From: Luidia sarsii
Taxonomy: Eukaryota > Echinodermata > Asteroidea > Paxillosida > Luidiidae
Direction: 5' to 3'
DNA length: 64,000 nucleotides
Assembly (NCBI GenBank): GCA_949987565.1
Contig: OX465118.1
Span: forward strand, 9,434,723-9,498,722
Shown here: piece after piece, positions 58,899 through 64,000 of the stretch
Position numbering within the stretch: the first letter of the stretch is position 1
How the letters are laid out: every line of letters starts with the position of its first letter
Translations under genes and position numbers: made by a program
Notes under the pieces: generated by a model
What the model was told of the DNA's origin: nothing
Database searches by the model: none
The model's input: the letters and a program-made list of their open reading frames with translations, nothing else

Positions 58899-59030
58899 GG
58901 GTTTGCGGTGACCCCATGCATGTAAATTCTCTGAAGACGAGTACACTGTTCGAAACGTCGAGTTCCTCCGGTTCTTTTCAGAACCACACATACTCACAAA
59001 AGACAATTTACATGGCATCACCGCTAACCT
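58899..59030 (+). mobile_element. foldback-family copy with truncated hammerhead-like core
   Basis: Starts GGTTTGCGGTGACCCCATGC and ends TGGCATCACCGCTAACCT. Plus-strand CTGAAGA (58931-58937) is followed by CGAGTACACTGTTC and GAAA (58952-58955): the 5' half of the helix has lost GAACA, so this hairpin cannot form. Confidence 0.65.
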
Positions 59031-59508
59031 ATTAATCCTGCTATTCTCACCGTGCAAACCTTCAAATCTCATTTACCTTTATGTAATTTTTTTTCTTCAT
59101 GAAACACAACCGCATTCTACTGGGCAAAAACCTCGGATTATCATCTTTATCTCATTTTGTCTAGGCTAGTTTCCTTTCGATTCAATCCTCTTCGCTTCGA
59201 TTAAATAATTTGAGAACGAGGATGGGTTCTTCGTGCAAATCAAGCGCAAGGACATTTCCCCGACATCACAAGAACATCCGTGAAACATCCGAGGGAATGT
59301 ATACTGGCCAGATTCTTACATCCAAAGAAGAAACAATTTGAAGAAACCCGGTAAAAAAAAAAGCTGGCGAAAAGATTCACTTCACAAAATCCAAGAAATA
59401 AAATTGTTATCTAAGTGAGTATAGTTTGTTTCGGGCAGTCATCAATATCTACCGATTACACATGACATGCAAGCTTGCCAATCTGCAGTGGCTTGCAGAA
59501 TGCGCAAA
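59031..59508. other. spacer with no recognised feature
   Basis: AT-rich, with a family flank (GTGCAAACCTTCAAATCTCA) at its start. No open frame of note. Confidence 0.4.
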
Positions 59509-59976
59509 TGTGACCCGGCACAGCATAATGAGGAATATCCCACCAAAACACTTTTCTAGTAAATAACGCCTGAAGTCAAAGTATCTTCTCAATTCGAAAA
59601 ACAAAAATATTTTTTTATTTGCATTTTCGGAAAGTTAATGTATTGGAGGATATTATGTCCAAAGGATTTTTCCGAAATCCGTCTCTAAATGTTGAAAAAA
59701 AAGATGATTTCGGGGGAGTGTTCGTGTACTGTTTTCATGAAAATGTAAAGTTCCTGCCTTTTTGAATGGCCGCTTTTGAGGAGTTAGACTGGTGCTGCTA
59801 TATTGTGTCTGGTACCAAATGGACGAGCGAAGTCCCCTTGTACTATTTACAACAAAGTTCACACGGAAATAATTTTGATATCATTTGAAAGCTAATGGTA
59901 TACTCTTTCACATCATTAGAAAATCTCAAAATCTCAAAAGTGGGGGTTATTCCTCATTATTCTGTGCCGGGTCACA
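59509..59976. mobile_element. TGTGACCCGGCACA element, copy 4, full length (468 bp)
   Basis: The most complete copy: 15-bp perfect ends extended by AATGAGGAATA to nearly 30 bp of inverted repeat. It contains all internal blocks of copies 1-3 and may serve as the reference for the family. Confidence 0.88.
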
Positions 59977-60099
59977 AATAGATTCTTAAACAAGTAGAGA
60001 AACGACTCCTCCGTTTTGGAATGATGACTGTTTCCGGGGGGAGGGGGGGGGGTCCTAACGGCTCGATCGACCGCCGGCGGCCTTGCGCGTTACCTGGAC

Positions 60100-60257
60100 A
60101 TGCATTTTATTCCCAACGCAGACAAAATGCTGCATCCTATCGATAAAATAATTGCTTGCACGTCAGACGAGGAGCTTGTGAGCCAAGCAAACAAGTTAAT
60201 TAAAACGGAACTGCGTGTTTTTTCTTCTTCTCTGAACAATGGAGACGGACGGGCCGG
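60100..60257 (+). CDS. weak candidate coding exon, function unknown
   Basis: From ATG at 60100 the frame reads MHFIPNADKMLHPIDK, then a charged, helix-like stretch (SDEELVSQANKLIKTEL), and reaches a GTAAGG donor at 60258, just before an in-frame stop (60259). The frame is also open upstream to about 60025 through CpG-rich sequence. Composition is protein-like, but I recognise no family and find no partner exon. A second frame opens at an ATG at 60239, uses the same donor, and if unspliced runs to 60481 into a palindromic repeat. Confidence 0.22.
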
Positions 60258-60438
60258 GTAAGGCCAATGCAGTTATAAAGCGCTCAATTACTTCGAAGGC
60301 TGAGAGGGAGGTCGGTCACACGGCTTGTTCCTTAATTAGCAAATTACCAATGAACACGACGAGGCGAATGACAGACAATAATGCCAATAACTCCACCAAG
60401 GACACGTCCGACTGGGCACCAGTCGAAAAGCAAACATG

Positions 60439-60646
60439 CAGACCCGGATGCGTAATTTTTGGTGTGTTTTTTTTTTCGTAGGAGGGTTAGGGGCAGTTAT
60501 CGTGAATTATCATATAAATGGGCGTGTCGAATGGTTTTTAAAGAAAATTACGACAGAAGAAGATTACGACACGCCCATTTTATGATAACAAATAATTGCA
60601 CCTAACCCTCCGACGAAAAAATAAAATACGCGCCCGGATGGTCTGA
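60439..60646. repeat. nested foldback element
   Basis: Left arm GGAGGGTTAGGGGCA with CATATAAATGGGCGTGTCG pairs with CGACACGCCCATTTTATGAT and TGCACCTAACCCTCC at the right. The pairing continues outward through TTTTTTCGT/ACGAAAAAA to CAGACC/GGTCTG. Confidence 0.75.
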
Positions 60647-60909
60647 AGGACATTGCGCGCGAAGGTGCTTTCAAAGGGGCGCCCTCTCTGATCAGATATT
60701 CGTCCTTAGTTACGGCCGCCAGGCACGCAGTCCCTTTTCCGACATCACACGGTTAGTGAAAGAGCGCTTGTAATGATCTCCGTTCAGCCACACGGTAAGT
60801 GCAAGACATGTTCCCACACTTTTCCTCGATAGACCCGGCTGTTTCTCTCTGATAATTGCAGCCCCCGTTGACATTACTATACTGCGCGTGTCTGGATGGA
60901 CCAGGGGTG

Positions 60910-61049
60910 GATTTCACAAAGCCTTACGATGCATCGTAACTCAACTTACGATGGATAAACTATCGTAAGTTGTGATACGCCCTATGGTTTATGTGCATCG
61001 CTCATTGACTTGCGATTGATCGTAAGTTACGATGGGTTTGATGAAATCG
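60910..61049. mobile_element. foldback element of the TTACGATGCATCGTAA type, second copy
   Basis: Starts GATTTCACAAAGCC and ends GGGTTTGATGAAATC, its imperfect inverse. The interior is as in 57867-57995. Confidence 0.75.
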
Positions 61050-61055
61050 ACTGCT

Positions 61056-61110
61056 GGATCTGAACCTCGAGCCTCTGGTTTAGTGCGCAAGTGCTCCACC
61101 ACCTGGGCCC
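61056..61110 (-). mobile_element. tRNA-like SINE head
   Basis: Minus-strand A box TGGTGGAGCACT (61101 downward) and B box GAGGTTCAGATCC (61057-61069). The distance is about 9 nt short of a tRNA, so a derived, decayed head. Confidence 0.45.
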
Positions 61111-61165
61111 GTTTTCATAGAGCTGCATAAGCGTAAAGGCTGTGCCGAATAATCGAATATTGGAG

Positions 61166-61297
61166 TCAGAAGAGTCATTGGTAAACACGGAAATACATTG
61201 CACTACACGCTCAAGCAGGATACCAGTTGTGTATGGTTCGTGTAACGTTACATAAGCAATGTCCTAAAATGTCCTGATTGTCTCCAATGATCACACG
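61166..61297 (+). repeat. dispersed repeat, copy 1 of a direct pair
   Basis: AAGAGTCATTGGTAAACACG through CAAGCAGGATACCAGTTGTG to AATGATCACACG, about 130 bp; also found at 61744-61864 in the same orientation. Confidence 0.75.
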
Positions 61298-61405
61298 AAT
61301 AATCGAATAATCGAATAATCAAATATTCAAATAATCGAATATTCGGATATTCGATCGAATTGAAAGCCGAATATTCAAATAGTTAATTATTCGAATTGAT
61401 TAAGC
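61298..61405. repeat. AT-rich microsatellite of ATTCGAAT/AATAATCG units
   Basis: Irregular run of CGAATAAT and CGAATATT words, many of them self-complementary, directly after the 61166-61297 repeat. Confidence 0.75.
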
Positions 61406-61609
61406 CTCACTTATGCATGAACATCTGCAAAGCATGAAAACTCCCCGTCATGTAAACAGGATTACAAACCACACTGCGATGTGATGTCAACTGTTCTTCA
61501 CTTGTAGTCCACTATTCTATGCTTAGCATGAAACAAAAGAGAAGTTTGGATCGGCAAGGTGATCATATACGAATCATGACTTTTCGTGCTTTAAGCTAAT
61601 GTTGGTGGT

Positions 61610-61650
61610 GTAGCGGATCTCTGAAATCGACCCCTTAGCTAACCAACTTT
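61610..61650 (+). mobile_element. possible 5' end of a tRNA-like SINE
   Basis: GGTGGTGTAGCGGATCTC resembles the A-box side of the element at 47089-47162. No B box follows, so it is at best a fragment. Confidence 0.25.
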
Positions 61651-61743
61651 TTGTTGGGGGCCTGCCCCTGGTTTGCAAGCGCCTGTCAGAAGCAGTTCAC
61701 CACGGTCTATTTCCAAACAAAATAACACACAGCCCGATTTGAG

Positions 61744-61864
61744 GCAGAAGAGTCATTGGTAAATACGGAAATACATTGCACTACACGCTCAAGCAGGATA
61801 CCAGTTGTGTATGGTTCTTGTAACGTTACACAAGCTATGTCCTAATGTCTCAAATGATCACACG
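61744..61864 (+). repeat. dispersed repeat, copy 2 of a direct pair
   Basis: Matches 61166-61297 at about 90 percent by eye, lacking the GATTGTCT stretch near the right side. Spacing between copies is 578 bp. Confidence 0.75.
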
Positions 61865-62560
61865 TCGCTTACATGAGCTGTGATCCACTCCTTGCAGTGG
61901 TAACCCCCATCTATAATTTATATCGGCCCGCGGGTCACACAAGGTTGAACAAAATAACATGTAAATAATGTATCCTTACACGAATCTAATGGATGCTCGG
62001 AGTCCGTGATTTGAGAAACTGGAAGACACTAATGCGACAGATAAGCGGTCTTAGTAGCCACACGATTCGACAAGGAAAGTCTAGGACGTGTCACTCCAGT
62101 CAGATCGCCACCTGCCGTCATACTATTCCTGAATAATAATTGCTCTCTGGATATAACTTAATAACGTCATTCTAAATAGGAACCGATGATAATTTGCTGC
62201 ACAACTCGAGAAATTGTAGACATTTAATATGTAATAAAAAAATAAAAAAAATTAACGACGGATCAACGAGCCCCGACGAGGGGAACCCGTCAGGAATATT
62301 TGTGCATAGTCAAGTCCTTTTTTTTGTAGTTCTTCGTCGGGCACTCAATCGCTGCAATAGACCTATTTGCGCTTGGTGTATTTTCTTATTGTCAGCTCAC
62401 TATTTCATCAGCTCACGCGTCGCGGTCGAGGAGATACACGGTCGCTCTAGCCTGTGAGCTATAGTTTGGCCAACAATTTTGTGGTGTTGTCGGGAGCTGA
62501 CACTTTTGATTTTTTTATAGTTAACTACATTCCCCCTTTCTGTTTTGTTATCTTATAAAA
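61865..62560. other. spacer with no recognised gene
   Basis: A plus-strand frame of 87 codons (62194-62457) is rich in Lys, Ile and Cys near its start and shows no domain or splice context; I treat it as chance. Confidence 0.4.
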
Positions 62561-62562
62561 GA

Positions 62563-62650
62563 AAGGTCCTGCTAGGATCGAAACGTCAGATCCTCTAACC
62601 TTTTTAGATTTATGTATTGCAGGTCATTAATAGTCAGTGAGCAGTTTGCA
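62563..62650 (+). repeat. single-arm copy of the CCTGCTAGGAT foldback family
   Basis: AAGGTCCTGCTAGGATCGAA then ACGTCAGATCCTCTAACC and TGTATTGCAGGTCATT, as at the right arm and flank of 51134-51265. Confidence 0.65.
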
Positions 62651-62776
62651 ACAGTTTTTGGTAAAAGCTCGTTTTAAAAACCTTGTGGAGTGTAGAGTAC
62701 AGTGGGTATGAACAATAGAGCAGTGGTGCAACTCATTGGCACTGTAATGGGAGTACTGGGAGTCAGGATATTCACA

Positions 62777-63103
62777 GGGAATGTGCAGCACAGTCATGGC
62801 AGGAATTCTTGCCCACTGCAACCCACAGGGAATGTGCAGCACAGTCATGGCAGGAATTCTTGCCCACTGCAACCCACAGGGAATGTGCAGCACAGTCATG
62901 GCAGGAATTCTTGCCCACTGCAACCCACAGGGAATGTGCAGCACAGTCATGGCAGGAATTCTTGCCCACTGCAACCCACAGGGGAATGTGCAGCACAGTC
63001 ATGGCAGGAATTCCTGCCCACTGCAACCCACAGGGAATGTGCAGCACATGAGTCATGGCAGGAATTCTTGCCCACAACAACGTACAGGGAATGTGCAGCA
63101 CAA
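62777..63103 (+). repeat. 51-bp minisatellite, about 6.4 units
   Basis: Units start GGGAATGTGCAGCACAGTCA and contain GGCAGGAATTCTTGCC, an inner palindrome. Starts fall at 62777, 62828, 62879 and 62930 exactly 51 bp apart; later units carry small insertions (an extra G near 62980, ATG near 63048). Open frames in several phases are a by-product of a unit length divisible by three. Confidence 0.95.
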
Positions 63104-63212
63104 ATAGCGTTATGACAGACGGGTGTAAGGCTAGGATAAGGCTCTAAAGAGGGGGATTTCGTTCGCAGATAATATTCGGGTAACCAAGAAGCTAATCAAT
63201 GGAAGGAGTAAG

Positions 63213-63322
63213 AGGTTTGCGGTGACACCATGTACAATTCTCTCTTTTGTGAGTAGGCCTATGTGTGGTTCTGAAAACACACTCACAAAAGAGAGAATTG
63301 TACACGGTGTTACCGCAAACCT
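63213..63322. mobile_element. foldback-family copy, nearly pure hairpin (110 bp)
   Basis: Arms of about 42 bp, AGGTTTGCGGTGACACCATG to TTTTGTGAGT and the inverse, with a short loop. The hammerhead-like core seen in sister copies is absent. The family flank CGAAAACCTTCAAATCTCAT follows. Confidence 0.8.
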
Positions 63323-63960
63323 GCTATTCTCACCACGAAAACCTTCAAATCTCATTTAATCAAGGGAAATTGCAATCAAGGTAATTCCAATTAGGCTTGG
63401 ACGGCCGGCTAAGGGGAGAGTCTCCTCTGAGAGGAAGCACCGCTCTTAATCAGCACTAATCTAATAATGGGGCGTTAGACGGTGTTGTTAATGGCAACCC
63501 AGATCGCTTGGCAATGTGCACTGAAGATGCGGCTGATTACAGTCTCATGTGACCCCCACCACCCCCACCACCCCTCGCAACCCCCCCCCCAGCAAACACA
63601 CATAAACAAAAAGCAAAGTGGCTACCATTTAACCAGATCAGGCAGGCAGACCAGTTATTATAATAGGCCTTTCTTAATTTCATGCCCATTTTATGCATTG
63701 AGCCCAAAACGAGGCTATGGGCGCTAGATTCCCAAGATGGCGGTACATTCAAGGGACCTCACCGTTGTTCCTAAGATAACGTTCGGTTTTGTTGAAGAAA
63801 TGTGTCAAGAAAAGATCAAAAAGCATTTTTTTTTTTAAATACAACTCAAACTTGCCTAATATTTATGTTTGGTTTTTTTTTTTTTTTGATGAAAGGGTTG
63901 TTCATCGCGGTGGTGTAGACAACAACAAAGGGTGATCAAAGTCACGCGATGTGTCGTTGC
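63323..63960. other. spacer with low-complexity tracts
   Basis: Contains a C-rich tract at 63548-63593 (runs of CCCCCACC and a C10 run, so G-rich on minus) and two T-runs near 63825 and 63875. No gene seen. Confidence 0.45.
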
Positions 63961-63971
63961 TGGTGGCGACG

Positions 63972-64000
63972 TTTCGGTTGCTAACTGCTAACCTTCATCA
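63972..64000 (-). ncRNA. hammerhead-like core at the window edge
   Basis: The minus strand from 64000 reads TGATGA, A, GGTTAGCAGTTAGCAACC, GAAA, then CGTCG. The core base before TGATGA is cut off by the window. GGTT/AACC plus GC/GC with one bulge can form helix II. Helix III (GTCG..CGAC) is possible but is not followed by a clear cleavage triplet, so this may be a decayed or mimic motif. Confidence 0.35.

Noticed and set aside
62563..62600. Hammerhead ribozyme at the CCTGCTAGGAT hairpin
   Set aside because: GAAAC follows the hairpin, but nothing like CTGANGA precedes it.

Overview
The window looks like nuclear DNA from a marine invertebrate animal, most likely a deuterostome. The evidence is two intron-containing animal-type genes, many tRNA-like SINE fragments, and numerous short foldback (MITE-like) elements. 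The foldback at 52176-52566 resembles elements I remember as common in sea-star DNA, so an echinoderm is my best guess. That is memory plus inference; no species is assigned.

Layout. Positions 1-46690 are one continuous satellite: about 240 tandem monomers of 150-151 bp, interrupted by four long, apparently pure (GTCC)n blocks (about 2.5, 0.6, 3.8 and 3.5 kb). The satellite enters from beyond the left edge and stops abruptly at 46690. Each monomer carries a tRNA-like A-box/B-box pair spaced exactly as in a tRNA gene (44 nt), followed by a T4-T5 run. It is therefore a tRNA-related satellite built of potential Pol III units. Multi-monomer blocks (10, 16, 17, 18, 19, 21 and 29 monomers) recur, giving nested higher-order structure. 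Long open frames here are only repeat translation.

From 46690 to the end is ordinary, repeat-rich sequence with two genes on the minus strand. The first, 52724 to 48035, is a five-exon UFM1-specific protease of peptidase family C78, closest in size and motifs to UFSP1 (about 222 residues). Its catalytic Cys lies in exon 2 and its Asp-Pro-His in the last exon. One splice junction (exon 2 to 3) does not keep frame in my model. The second, 57667 to 56227, is a two-coding-exon carbohydrate sulfotransferase of the CHST8-14/HNK-1 type (380 residues, type II Golgi membrane topology), with a possible 5' untranslated exon near 58259. A weak plus-strand exon candidate lies at 60100-60257. I see no functional link between the genes; one acts in UFM1 maturation, the other in glycan sulfation.

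The introns and spacers are filled with dispersed elements: a foldback family whose hairpin resembles a hammerhead-ribozyme core (49111, 49855, 50260, 56033, 58899, 63213), a TGTGACCCGGCACA-ended element (four copies), a foldback carrying degenerate telomere-like repeats between 44-bp inverted ends (55307-55633), a 126-bp MITE with a 7-bp target duplication (54168-54293), tRNA-derived SINE pieces and several mini- and microsatellites. No rRNA, true tRNA, CRISPR array or bacterial feature was seen. All calls were made by eye; no alignment or search was run.
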